A DNA stretch of 64,000 nt from contig NC_090132.1 in assembly GCF_040581485.1 (NCBI RefSeq), positions 23,962,911 through 24,026,910 of the forward strand, in the 5' to 3' direction. The notes below the pieces were generated by a model. The model saw only the letters and a program-made list of their open reading frames with translations, was not told the origin of the DNA and searched no databases. A program made the translations under genes and the position numbers. Within the stretch, counting starts at the first letter, position 1, and each line of letters starts with the position of its first letter. Source of the stretch: Linepithema humile (taxonomy: Eukaryota; Arthropoda; Insecta; Hymenoptera; Formicidae). Below are positions 11,551 to 22,847 of this stretch, piece by piece.

Positions 11551-14500
11551 GATTTATCGTCTTCCCTTATTATGGTATAAATAAATGACTCGCGCTTATT
11601 TATTCTCGAGAGATTTTCTAATTATACCTTGCGACGCTATTATCGTCCTGGAACGATTTTTTACCAGAAAGTTATAAAAGTGTAGCAAGAGATATACGCG
11701 CTACTTGTTATTTTTCTGCTAGGATTTTGAAATATATAAAATATATTAAATACATTAAATCTTATACTTAATTTTTAAAACGCTTTTTTGTAACATGCTT
11801 CGAAAACATTTCTCTAGTTTTTTGAGCTTTATTCGTGTATTTTGACAAACGCTTCTTCTATTACACCTTACTATCATCGCTCAGAATCACTATTGGCGGA
11901 ATTGAGAGTGTCTGGCGTCACAGCTTGTTTTCACTACTGGAAATCAGAGACGTCCATTCTCTCGCCTGTTCCGGTTGTCGGGACCGATCAGTTTTCATGA
12001 CTTTTACTACCACCGAAGTGTCCATAACGATGACTACTCGGTCACTCTCGCGTCGCTCCTAAACGAACGTCGACGACACTCGGTGAACGTAAAAATTTCA
12101 TTCCTCTCTCCAGAATGGAGAGAGGAGAGAGGAGATAACGACGAGAATAGAGGTGAGAAACTTGGCGCGTTAGCTCATTTTCAGCGACACATCCAGAACC
12201 GTAGATTAGAACTAGACGAGTCAGAGCCCTCCCTCCATGGTGGGAATACGGGCAAATTTGGAAGATTCCCGAGATATTCTCACAAATTGATCGCCACAAT
12301 AATCAAAAAAAATTTTTACATTTTAACGAGTTACGTAATAACACATTTTTCATTGTGTCACATGTTAAAAATGTGCGATGGAAAAATCAGATTGTTAAAT
12401 ACGAATATTTGACACATTTTCCAATTTGTAGGTTTTGCGTGTGCTTTCGTGTATCGCGCTAAATTGCTTCCGACATACGATTTACTTCCCGTTTCGTGCG
12501 TTTCTTTCCGGTGATTTTCCTATTTTTTTGCTATGTGTTTTACGTCGACTGTCGCGTTGATTATAGAAGTTACAGCTCGAGATGTGAGCCGGTATTACAC
12601 ACAGTCAAATACATATAACACACGACAGTCAGCACAAAAGCACGTCGGGGAGAGACAAGGGAACGAGAGGATAGATATTACGAAGAAATGACGCACCGTC
12701 TCGCTTCACCGGATGATAGCGCCGAAACCATTCGATGAAAACCGACCGGTGGTTTCGCGCGAAGAACCGTAGAAATTGCAAGCGACTTCCTATCGTTTTG
12801 AAAGGAAATCGTAGTTTTACAACGAGCTGCCTTAAAACGCCCTTAGTGCTCTTTGACCTATTTTTATCGTTCGCTTGTATCGGCTTTGCTTTTTTATCTG
12901 ACTTTTACAACATGTTTTATTGAATTATTGCATGTGAAATGTCGGTTTTATGATCAATGATTATCAGAAAATTTCCGATAAAATATATGTATGTCACTGA
13001 AAAAATTTATTGACACTTTTCGCGTTATGGGAATGAGGACTCATTTCTATAATTATATTTGATTAAACGTAGGAAGTTGAAAATTTAAAAAGAGAAATCT
13101 ACAGGAATAAGAGACAGAAATCACAAATATATTTTCACCTCATTAAAATGTGTAATTGGGCTATAAAATAATGCTAATTAAACTTCGTAATAAGTGTGGA
13201 TTATTGTGAAATCAATTCTGTGGTCTAATTTAGATTCCAGGTGATGCGATCATTTACATATGTCATGTCTGCAAATGTGTCGCGCGTTCATGGTGTATAG
13301 CGAATTTCACTGCACTGTCATAACTGATTAGAACATTGTTACTTCCGCATATATTAGCCGATCCACACAATGCGATATTCGCGCAACCGGCACGCTGAAA
13401 ATCTGTCACGTACTTGCTAAGCCGACTAATGATTCAGGTAATGACTCATCAGCTGAATCTGTTGCGGAACAGTTGCCTAACGAGTGACGCCACCGTCTTA
13501 CCCCGCGCTCCGCGTCGGTGCGTATTGTTGCGGTTGATGGAACAACCAAAGTTTCTAGCTCATTAATTATCACCGGGTTTACGTATCATGGTATCATACG
13601 TCCGAGCGGACGAAACTCTTGGTAATTAGTATTACCTCAATTAATGGTGCCGGCGACGACGACCGTGATTGGTGTGCGGGAATGTCGTTCCCGACAAACC
13701 GCGACAAGCGTGAAAATTTATGGCTGTCAACCCTACAGATTGGTGTTTTTATTTATTAAAAGGGAAATCCGACCATATATTTCTCGAGTAGTTTCTACAT
13801 TTGAGTTGAGTAATTGATAACCGCCGATGATATGATATTTTTTATCACTTAAAAATTATTGCCCATTTAACCGATTATTTCGATTATTCCGCTTGACTCC
13901 ACAATTAGTCTATTACAAACGAGGAAAAGGTATGTTCATCATGGCGAGTGCCGAGTGCGAAGGGGTTAATCTGCGAGCTAATTTAGGCAGCTGCCGCGAT
14001 AGTGCAATTAATCCTCCGCGATGCTCGACATTGATACGCGCCAGCGGCCAGCGTCGCGATGTGATAACGTAATCGTCCGAGAAATAATGGCCGCTCAGGA
14101 ATAAAGGCGGCTGTTTAGCGCGACTTGTCGCGCGAAAATTAGGTCTCGGCATTTTTATCGCGTTTAGCGCACGCCATCTTAATGAGTGGGCGGGTAAGAA
14201 AGGGGGAGGGTGGCCGGAGGAGCGTGTGCCCGATAAAATACAGGCGTTTTGCGAAAGGGCCCGTTGTTTGTGCTATGTGTGCGTAGATGTTTCTGGAACA
14301 ACGGGTCTAATTACGATGGGCGATATTAGCATCAACGGTCGAACGTTGGAATTATTTAATAGGATAACCCATTAATTGATATAGGCGGAGTGCGCGAAAT
14401 GTATCGCCCGACGTGCGGTTCATTGGTAATCTAATAAATACATGCGTATCGAATATCGAGCGACTGAAATTGATGGAATATGGAATACAACGAGAGTCTC

Positions 14501-17500
14501 TGCGAATATTCTGTCGAGACATCACGTATTAATTATTTTTTAATTACCCGAGACAGAAATATATATTATTTTCCCGCTGTCGTGTTAGTGCGAACGATAT
14601 ATATAGCAATATTGCATTTATTAATAATGAAAAATTTCACTACACGCTGCAAGCGTTAGACAACAAGCTTTTACAGATTTTAAAAGAGCGCTAAAGGAAG
14701 CAAATTAAAGAGACAGATTAGAAATTTGAATCTCAATTTTTTCAGAAAAATATAAGAATATTAAATATATAACGTTGTATACAATTTGTGCTGATATATC
14801 GAGTCGCATAGAAGGAATTTGAAACGCAAGTTTAACGATATATGTAACTCATTAACTATCCAATTTTACGAATCAAGAATATAAGAGGTATCGTATAGCC
14901 GTATCTTCTCTATGCTAGAAAATGAGACAATCTGCGGTCTAGTTGCAATTCAGATGAGCCATGCGCATCGGCGCGGCACTGTCGATGTAAATCGCGTATT
15001 TATCCCGTACGATAATGAGGCAGAGTTCAGGAAAGCGCACCTCGGTCGTTATAAGTTCGCAAAAGTCAACGAGATTGAGGTGGAGAAATAGGAAGAGAAC
15101 GGAAGAGAGGGGAATAAAGAGAGGGACAGAGAAAGAAAGTGTCTACAGTCTGAATAATAATTCTACAGATATTCTTCTTCCTGCCCATTCTCTTCGGCTC
15201 TCGATAGTCGCCAGTCGCAGCTGCGTCTCGTGTATCCTAACCCATTAAACTTACCTTTCTCCTTATTCGCGGGCTTTCTATCTCTCTTTCTTTTCCATTG
15301 GAAACTGCAAGTCACCGATTATCCTAGGTAAAAACCGGATACAGATGCAGCTGCATCGTGTCTGAACACGTACGGCTCGATAACGGCATGCTAGTTTGCA
15401 ATCTCTGTCAGACTGTTGTGTAATAAATATAAAATCGTAAAATCGAAAAATTCAGACGAGCACTATTTCTCTCGTTCGAAAATTTTTATTTTTATTGCAA
15501 ATCGTTGTGCGATGAATTTACAAAGTTACGTAATTAGAACTCAATTTCCAAGCTCATTAACGATAAGCATTCTATCCTTGATTGCGTAAAATCGCGCATA
15601 CTTCCGCACCGCGTAAAGTTTTTAATCTTTTTTTTTCTTGATACTCGAGTTTATATAATATTTTCGAATCATTATGCAATGCGATAACATCGATGATTTC
15701 ATAGTTTAATTGTTATGCAAATATTGATACTAATTCGATGTTTTTTCTGACTTAAACATATGATTTTAAATGCAAACAACTTTCCCATTACAATTCGACT
15801 GAAATGCATGCGAATATCAATTTGCATGCATTTTCGAGAAATAGAAAGGCCGGAAATTCTCGATCATCAATGGCATTGGAAGATGTAATATATCTTGTGC
15901 AAATGTCAAGAGAGCTTCTACAGACCTATAAAATTCGACTTCTTATTCCGCCGCGTACTACCGAATCTTCCAGCACGAACATCAGCGGATTTTCGATCCG
16001 CCGGTCGTTCGTTTTGCCTCGTACCTTGCCTAAAATCCCCGTAATAAGAATGATCCATCGAAATCTGCCGGTTTCCTCTCCTTTTTGCTGAAGAAGCCCA
16101 ATTTCGTTTTCGCTATTTGGACGCTTACATTCTTCTCAGAGACGAGACATATTATACCTTTAAAAAACGTTAACATATTACTAATTTTAAGTTTAAAGTG
16201 TCTTCAATGATTGACCTTTGATTTGAATAGAAAACTGAGGTATTATGTATTGATAGGAATACTTTAATTCTTTAGAAATTCTTTTTATTAAATTTTTTAA
16301 TAACATTTTCTCTTATGCAAAGATGAAAATATCTCGAGATAATTTTTCTTTTTTTAATTTTACAACGCGAACTATTCTTAGTCTGAGTACGCGAATTATT
16401 TTGGGGGTTTTAATGCATGCTCTCGAAAGAAGTTTAGAAAGATTTGAATATTTTATGAATGTCCGCAGTCAGGTGTACATTTTCTCTTCCATTGCAATCG
16501 ACTTATCGAGTGAAACGGAGGTTAAACCGAGAGCATCTGCGGAGTTTCGGCCCCGGGTAGATTCAGTCAACACCGTATCCGATTCTAGGATCAAGTTTTC
16601 GTCTGGTCGGCTGATCGTAAAATCTCGAACGAACGACGTGAAACTTAAAGCCGCGCACCAATCTGTTTGAAGCTTTCACGCTTACAAGTTTCGCAGATTA
16701 AGCACACCGAACGCAATTAAATATTTCATTCGTTACAATATCTATATATCCGTTTGTTTAAATTGCCTTGCTCGACGAAAGTTCTCATAGCCATATTAGC
16801 TTAAATGTTCAAGAATTAAGATCGCTGACGCGACTGCTAACAAACTTCGCGTTTGTGGAAAGCTGAAAATTCCTACAAACTTGAGAGGTGGAACACGAAT
16901 AGTGGTAAGAATCAAATGAGACGTATCTGTTTTATCGAATTGATGAGACAATTTGATCCACTCTAACTCGAATTATTCGTCGCTTTGAAACAACATAGGA
17001 GATCGCGTGTATTTAAACCAGAAATTGGTTTCAATATAATTTGTATCGGCACTGAAATTGATTATATAATCCTTTGAATATGATATTTGAGTTTACTGAA
17101 ATACATTCAAAGAGAGGCTTTTAAAAAAAGTAATTAAAACTTGTATTTTCTATCTCTTTTTTCTATATACATGTTACATTTATTTTGTAATGATTATTTT
17201 AGATTATAGATTATTTTAGGCTGTACGATTTATTTTCAACGGTTTAATTTTTTGCTGTATATTTGTATGTCCTCCAAAAAAGCCTTTGTGATTATAAATA
17301 TTTCTATTTATCAATTTATTTATACAATGCAATTTTAGACAAAACATATTTTTATGAAATTTACATTATTTTACGTAATATTGAGCTAAAAGAACACACA
17401 AAGAACTCTAAAATCATCATAAATTTTATGTCTTAAAAAATAATGCGAAAAGTACACCAAGAAGCACGATTTTTTGAACTAACAACGAGTTCTTGCTAAC

Positions 17501-18480
17501 GAAAGGGGAGACGCCATTAGGGAGTCGAAACGCGTGAGGGCGCCAAACGGCTTCGCTTATTCAGCATTTTGCCGAGTATCCTGCGCGCTTTTAAAGGCGA
17601 CGTTACAATAGCTCGGAACGGAGTGGCCATTATGCACGGTTCACGAGTCCAACGTCGTATCACGCACGATAGCTGGTAATGACCGTGGATGGAAGGAGGA
17701 AACACAGTTGTTTCCCCTCCGGCCCTTCGGAGGGGTGGACGAAAAGAGAGTCCTGCTGGATAGTTGTTAACTAGAAACAAGTTACCAGTGGCGCTTTCAC
17801 GCGAACAAATTGCGAAAGCGCGGCTGTTGAGCATGTGTTTTAAGCCCTTCGGGCCGCGCGTTATTATTGCGAGTATGTACAGCAACGGTAATTGCCGTTG
17901 ATTTACGAATGTGTTGAACAGTGCGAGTGTCTGTCTGCTGGACGCTGTCGCGGGCACATGAAATGATGTCCACGTGTCAAATCTCGTCGAGTCAATGTCA
18001 AATCAATTAGAATCATTCGCGTTGTACGAAGAGATTATACTCTCACCGAAATAGCGAGAGACGGTTAATTTATTGTTCTCTGTGTTCGAATGATCGAAAA
18101 CTTATCGGCTAATTAATGCCAATCGAAACAAACTGACAAATTCAGTATATTTTTATATAAGAATTTTCTTCAATACTGATTTATAGTCATTTTTTTCCAA
18201 ACTTATCGTTATTATTGAAGATATTGAACTTATCAATTATTTTATATTATACATTTGCAGCGCTCCGAATCCATTATCTTATTTTTAATAATTTCTAACG
18301 TAAGAGGTAGTTTTGATTTTCCCATGTAAATATACTCAACGTCATGTAAGCCTTCATATTTGACACATTTGCTATCAGCATCACATATGTATGACGCGCT
18401 TGAATCTCATGGCACACCAATATCCTATATACGCTCAGAAATCTACCATTAACAGTTGATTTGATAGATCTAGGATATCC
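11550..18480. other. Alternating islands and AT-rich DNA, no gene seen
   Basis: Islands lie near 11.9-12.3, 13.4-14.4, 14.9-15.4 and 17.5-18.0 kb. The 13.4-14.4 kb island has several TAAT cores (TAATTAATG, GGTAATCTAAT) and a CAGCTG and could be regulatory. 15.05-15.15 kb is purine-rich. The 146-codon minus frame at 17517-17957 is unrecognised. Confidence 0.5.
12101..12127. other. CT/GA hairpin next to GAGAG repeats
   Basis: TCCTCTCTCC (12102-12111) and GGAGAGAGGA (12117-12126) are perfect inverted 10-mers around AGAAT, followed by more GAGAGGAGA. GAGAG is the binding core of insect GAGA-factor-type proteins, so a regulatory role is possible, but simple purine repeats are equally likely. Confidence 0.4.
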
Positions 18481-19374
18481 CGTGCGCTACGAGTTTCATG
18501 ATGCAGTTGCCGAACTCGCTAATAGCGTAACGTCATCGAAATGTCAACAAGAGCGCTCGTAACGCGCTCACGTTTAAAGCACGTTAAGTTAAGGAGAAAA
18601 AACGAGCTGTAAAACTAACAGTGTTTGGTTTTAATTACTTTAGCCGGCTTGTGTCGCGAATTAATTTAGAGATCTCGTTTTCAGGTTGGAAATTTCGGAA
18701 AAACCCGCGCCAAGCATTCGACGCTCTCCCACACGATTGTTTCGCGCTGCGCTCGCACGGCACATACGTACGTGTAAAATAGAGAGTAACGCGCGCGCAA
18801 TCTGCATAAATTTAGAGATTTCGCGCTCCTGTCGTGCCCCGGAAGATTCACGTCGTGTTCCGCATTCAATTACGGGAGTAAACGATGCGCCTGCCGTACG
18901 GAAAATCCCGCGACGCGCGAGAAATGTATCCGGCAAGTGGGCACTTCCGGTGCCACAGTATGATAGCGCAATAAAATTTCAATATTGAATATATTAGATA
19001 TACTTTCGCGCTTGTATCGACAACACTTGTCCGACTAGCGTGGCTGGACTAACTATAGTGATACAAAATGTCTCGAGCGCGATGATTTAGGATATTTTAT
19101 AATTCATTAATGATAGATTCTTTGACGAATCGAGCCTTCAACTTATTTCTTTTAATACTCTTAAGAGCTTTTTTATCCCACGACATTGCCCAGAAAATAT
19201 ATGTATTTTGCAAATCCGTAGTAATACATGGTAGTTTCTAAAATTTTATGCCTCTTACAGCCTTAGGCTTCTTCTCAGTTCGTCCCGATATCAACTCTAG
19301 CATTTTTTTTCGGCACTTTGTCTTCATTAAGTGACACGCTGCGCAAAAGTGGCGAGAAAATAGCGTTTTTATAT

Positions 19375-19399
19375 AAAAAAAAAAAAAAAGAAAAAAAAG
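19375..19399 (+). repeat. A-rich tract (A15 G A8 G)
   Basis: An A-rich run lies about 85 bp before repeat copy 1. On the minus strand it would be a T-rich tail downstream of that copy, which could act as a Pol III stop signal if the copy is a SINE fragment. This link is inference. Confidence 0.85.
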
Positions 19400-19482
19400 A
19401 ACAAGCGACAGTTCTCTTGTACTGCGCCGAGCATGCGCCACTCGAAAACGATCAAGAGCCAAGTTTGCTGTGCCCAGGCCGG

Positions 19483-19554
19483 AATCCGGGCTCGACATTG
19501 CAGCTGCGCCACCGGCCGATGACGCAACTCGATTATACAATACGACGAGCAATA
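19483..19554 (-). repeat. Diverged dispersed repeat, copy 1
   Basis: Bases 19483-19528 align with 20247-20289. With one 3-base gap, 39 of 43 aligned positions agree and all four differences are transitions, as expected of old copies of one source. Similarity becomes weaker to about 19554 (shared TATACA/TACAGTA and GAGCA words). On the minus strand the block carries TGGCGCAGCTGC (19502-19513), 11 of 12 positions of a Pol III box A. I cannot find a convincing box B. Further along the minus strand lies the T-rich run complementary to A-rich 19375-19398. A tRNA-derived SINE fragment is one explanation; the strand call rests only on that box A. Confidence 0.5.
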
Positions 19555-20246
19555 GAATGCAGTTGTACGGCGCGGGCACAATCTCCCCGACTCATTATTT
19601 CATTTGAAAGTACGATGGCGCAAAGTGTTAGCGCGCTCGCATAACAAGGCAGCGACTATTTTAATAAAGCGTCGCTGCGAAAAATGTGGCAGAATTATTC
19701 TGCAGAACGCTTAATATCTCTAGAGAAAGAAAAATTATTTTCTTGCAATTAACATGCAGATTTCATGCAGCTTCCGATATCTGATAACAGATTGGATTTT
19801 TATTTTTTTGTATTTGTAACGTCGCTACATTCATCTCTCGCAGATAGTTGGCGAAGCGACAGAAAACAAAACTTTGTAACTGTAACAATGCAGTTTTGAG
19901 AATTTTTATTTCAGATTTATGTCTTGAAAAGTAAATATAGATTTTGTTGCATCGTTTGTACCAAAATTTACACGCAGTTTCTTGTAGCGAACGGGCAAAA
20001 ATTTGTATGCAGCGTTTTCTCTTTACCGCGAAAAATCAACAAACAGAGTCAACTTAGTAGTCGAGATAGAATTTTGTGGGCCACGTTCGGAAAGATAAAT
20101 ACTTTCGCGATTGGCTCTTCTTTTTTACAATTTTAGATCTTGGAGCTTTGTTTCGAAAGTCAATTGAATTTCTCGTTGTAATGCTGGAACAACAAAACGG
20201 AATCCGGGGTCCTTCGGCGATCGCCTTTGCGCCGTTTTCTCCGCCA

Positions 20247-20318
20247 AATCCGGACTCGACATTGCGGCTGTGCCGACCGATGACGCAACCGACCGGGATA
20301 TACAGTATGGAGCACAAT
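20247..20318 (-). repeat. Diverged dispersed repeat, copy 2
   Basis: This is the partner of the copy at 19483-19554, 764 bp downstream in the same orientation, sharing the core from AATCCGG to ATGACGCAAC. The box A-like segment is weaker here (10 of 12, CGGCACAGCCGC on the minus strand). The sequence just upstream (20199-20246) contains a second GGAATCCGGG word but otherwise differs from copy 1. The surrounding GC-rich block (20190-20700) has several overlapping open frames on both strands, which I attribute to composition rather than coding. Confidence 0.5.
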
Positions 20319-21836
20319 GGCCTGTATGTAGGTCGTGATGTCAGTGCCACCCCTTCTCCGTCGTGCTGCTCTCCGCCGGGGGTTTGCAACCTCGATCCTA
20401 GCGTGCCTGGAAAATCCCCGCGATATCCGCCGGACGCTACCCTGTCTCACCCGTCCGACTCTTACGGCGGCTATCACAGCCAATTTGACCATCACATTCG
20501 CGCGGATCGCCGCAATTTCAAGTCCACTAATGAATGCGGTCGCGGACAAGCGGACCGAAATCCGGAAGCCGGTGCCGACTCCGGCGAAGTTTCGCTCCCT
20601 GGGAATCGTGTGCGGTGCGACCTGGATTCGGCAACGACTGCAACGACCATGTTATGACATTCTTCCGTGATGGCTGCGGAAAACTTGGCGTACTTGATCT
20701 CTCAAATGTCCCCTGATACAAGCGCGATTATTGCCCTTTGCACCGATAAAAAGAAGACAGTGTTTATTTCGCGCAATATCGTGTTGAAGATGACATTATT
20801 TTTATTATCGCGATCAAAATATTTCAAACTTTATCTATAATACTTGACTTTATAATATTTGACTTGTCTTTAATATTTTAACTATTGAAATTGCAAATTT
20901 CAATTTAATCCTTTTGACGGATTTTTTGTAGAATACCATAGTTTAATAATCGAACTTTTAACTGCAGAAACTACAAAAGGAATTTTAAACGACGTGCACC
21001 ACACGTCGGTGAACGGCCGTAGAGAGGCGAATGCGCGAGTAAGTGTGCATTTTTCACCCGAAACACGAAACGTCCAGACGGGAGCGCAGGGAGGAGAGTG
21101 GAATTAACTAGGTAGTTTCTCCGGTTGCTTTTTCCGTTTTGGGTGCAATTCGTGCACTATCGTACTGCCTTATACTTACTACCGTCGCGCTCGAGCAAAC
21201 GCGAGAAAGAGGGACGTACCGAGGACAGCAGAAAAGGGTACGCTCGAATTCGCGCAGCGAACGATTTAAACAGTCCGAAACGGGCAGAACGAAACTACTC
21301 CTCCTTTCCCAAGACGAGTCGCGCGCGTCGTCCCTTAACTTTTCCCATTCTTTCGCTGGCTGGACACGCTCGCAAGTCTACGCTCTTCCCTTCTTTTTGC
21401 CTCTTTCTCTCACCACATTGCATCCACCCAGTCGTTTTGGAACGCCGAGCTGGAAACTCATGTTCCATCAGCTTTGTGCTCACTACCTACGGTTCGCTCG
21501 CGATAGTCTTCTTGCGTTTTCGACGACGACTCTACTTTCTACGCTTCTATCTCGTCCGCTGGGTTCTCGCGACTTCTTATTGCCCCGCGGCAAACTGGAA
21601 TCTTCTTTCATTTCAGTCGCCACCTCGGGAGACCACGCGATCGTAATGACCGTGCTGGAAAAACGTTTAAATGGTCTTTGGTGAAGCTTCACGGCGCCGT
21701 TGATCTTTTTGCATCGACGAATCGTTCGATCTGGAATCGGAACGAAGGCAACGTTATCGAGCAAAAAAAGAATCAATTTTACGGGACCATAATTATAAAA
21801 AAAGTATATATCAGTTCGGCTTGTATGAAAATTTAG

Positions 21837-21902
21837 AAAAAATGTGCACAGTTAATGGCTACTAATTAAGTGAACATTAACTAGTAGCCGTTCTCATTTT
21901 TT
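21837..21902. other. 66-nt hairpin (candidate pre-miRNA-like fold or micro-palindrome)
   Basis: The inner stem pairs 21854-21869 with 21877-21892: 14 Watson-Crick pairs, one G-T and one A/C mismatch around the 7-nt loop GTGAACA. An outer 8-bp stem pairs AAAAAATG (21837-21844) with CATTTTTT (21895-21902), leaving an asymmetric internal loop of 9 and 2 nt. The inner palindrome carries GGCTACTA/TAGTAGCC. It lies in AT-rich DNA about 570 bp upstream of the tRNA-derived sequence. It is well above background for a short palindrome, but no expression evidence is available. Confidence 0.42.
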
Positions 21903-22460
21903 GTTGCATAAAAAAATAATTAACTTTTCGTGTCCCATTTAAAACTAAAATTAAATTTATATCAAATTCTGAATACAAGTTTTTGAATATTTTACGTGAA
22001 AAGTGTAATTTAAAACAGATGATAAAGATATCGTGCTGTAATTGATAAAATTATCATTGAATTAGTATTACAAATTACCGTATTTGATGAGATTTATTGC
22101 ATGTTTAATAATATTTCATAATTCGTTATTGTTTTATCGTAGAAAGAGGTATGCTTTGCACAAATTAACAACAGATCGATAGTCCCCAACAAATTCACGT
22201 CAACAAATAACTGAGAATCTCCGGAAACACGGGGAGAATTGATATTCATGGTAGACCATCGGCACAAATTTTTACGGCAGCACGTGCTGGTATTCGATAA
22301 ATTAACCTCTAAATCCGTTCGTTACAGAGAAGATTTATGGTCCCCTTGCCCTTGGGACTTGAAAAGGACTTGATATTACATTTCATTAAGCCAGTCCAAG
22401 AAACTTAATTGCATTATAAGTTTAACAAAAGCATTTATTTTTGTAGCTATTTAATGAAAT

Positions 22461-22532
22461 TTTATTCTAGTTTAGTGGTCAGAACATTCGCCCGGCAAGC
22501 GGAAGACCCGGGTTCAATTCCCGGCTTAGCCA
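22461..22532 (+). pseudogene. tRNA-derived sequence (SINE head or tRNA pseudogene, anticodon-like GGC)
   Basis: Most of a tRNA cloverleaf can be folded. TA (22468-22469) precedes a 4-bp D stem GTTT/GAAC (22470-22473 with 22482-22485). The anticodon stem TTCGC/GCGGA (22487-22491 with 22499-22503) encloses the loop CCGGCAA, whose middle bases read GGC (Ala-like). The T arm is perfect: CCGGG (22508-22512), loop TTCAATT, CCCGG (22520-22524). Both internal Pol III promoter boxes are intact: TAGTTTAGTGG (box A type) and GGTTCAATTCC (box B type). Against a working tRNA, the 3' acceptor strand CTTAGCC (22525-22531, then A) would need GGCTAAG at the 5' end, but TTTATTC is found and does not pair. Anticodon-loop position 33 is C instead of the near-universal T. 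A pyrimidine-rich tail follows (22547-22570). The best reading is the head of a tRNA-derived SINE or a 5'-truncated tRNA pseudogene. Confidence 0.72.
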
Positions 22533-22830
22533 CTCGCGCCCTGATATTTTTTCTCTCTCTTCCTTTCTTTCCAATAATTCCTATATACATTAAGTTTCTC
22601 GATATATGAGAATAATGTACTTAAAATTTCGTACACTTTAGGTATCGCGATCTGAGATCGGTGTACAATTTAACTGTCTCTTGTGGACTAATTTATTAAT
22701 TTCTTTAAGGAAAATTAAAAATTTAGCACTAACATCCTGCGACGGCTCTTAATGCTCTTCTATTATATTTCTTGATTGTTATCATATGGAGCCTTACTAT
22801 TATATGTGTTTTTAAATTTTATTTTGTTCT

Positions 22831-22847
22831 CTACTACTACTACTACT
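22831..22847 (+). repeat. Short (CTA)n microsatellite
   Basis: Five to six CTA units occur in a row. It is a simple repeat in AT-rich DNA. Confidence 0.8.

Larger units (their letters stand above)
18480..21836. other. CpG-rich stretch with repeat copies, no gene seen
   Basis: GC-rich blocks at 18.5-18.96, 19.4-19.7, 20.2-20.7 and 21.0-21.75 kb. A short hairpin GCAGCGAC/GTCGCTGC (19649-19656 with 19671-19678) lies just beyond repeat copy 1. Several overlapping open frames on both strands, up to 193 codons, show no family signature. Confidence 0.5.

Noticed and set aside
17517..17957. 146-codon minus-strand open frame
   Set aside because: No homology recognised and no exon signals.
20076..20657. 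193-codon plus-strand open frame, the longest in the window
   Set aside because: It overlaps a minus-strand open frame of 129 codons and a diverged repeat, the product has no recognisable domain, and its composition follows the GC-rich island.
21125..21684. Two overlapping plus-strand frames of 173 and 181 codons
   Set aside because: Two different frames are open over the same DNA and neither has a family signature. This is expected from local base bias.
22461..22532. Functional tRNA-Ala(GGC)
   Set aside because: The 5' acceptor strand does not pair with the 3' strand and position 33 is not T.
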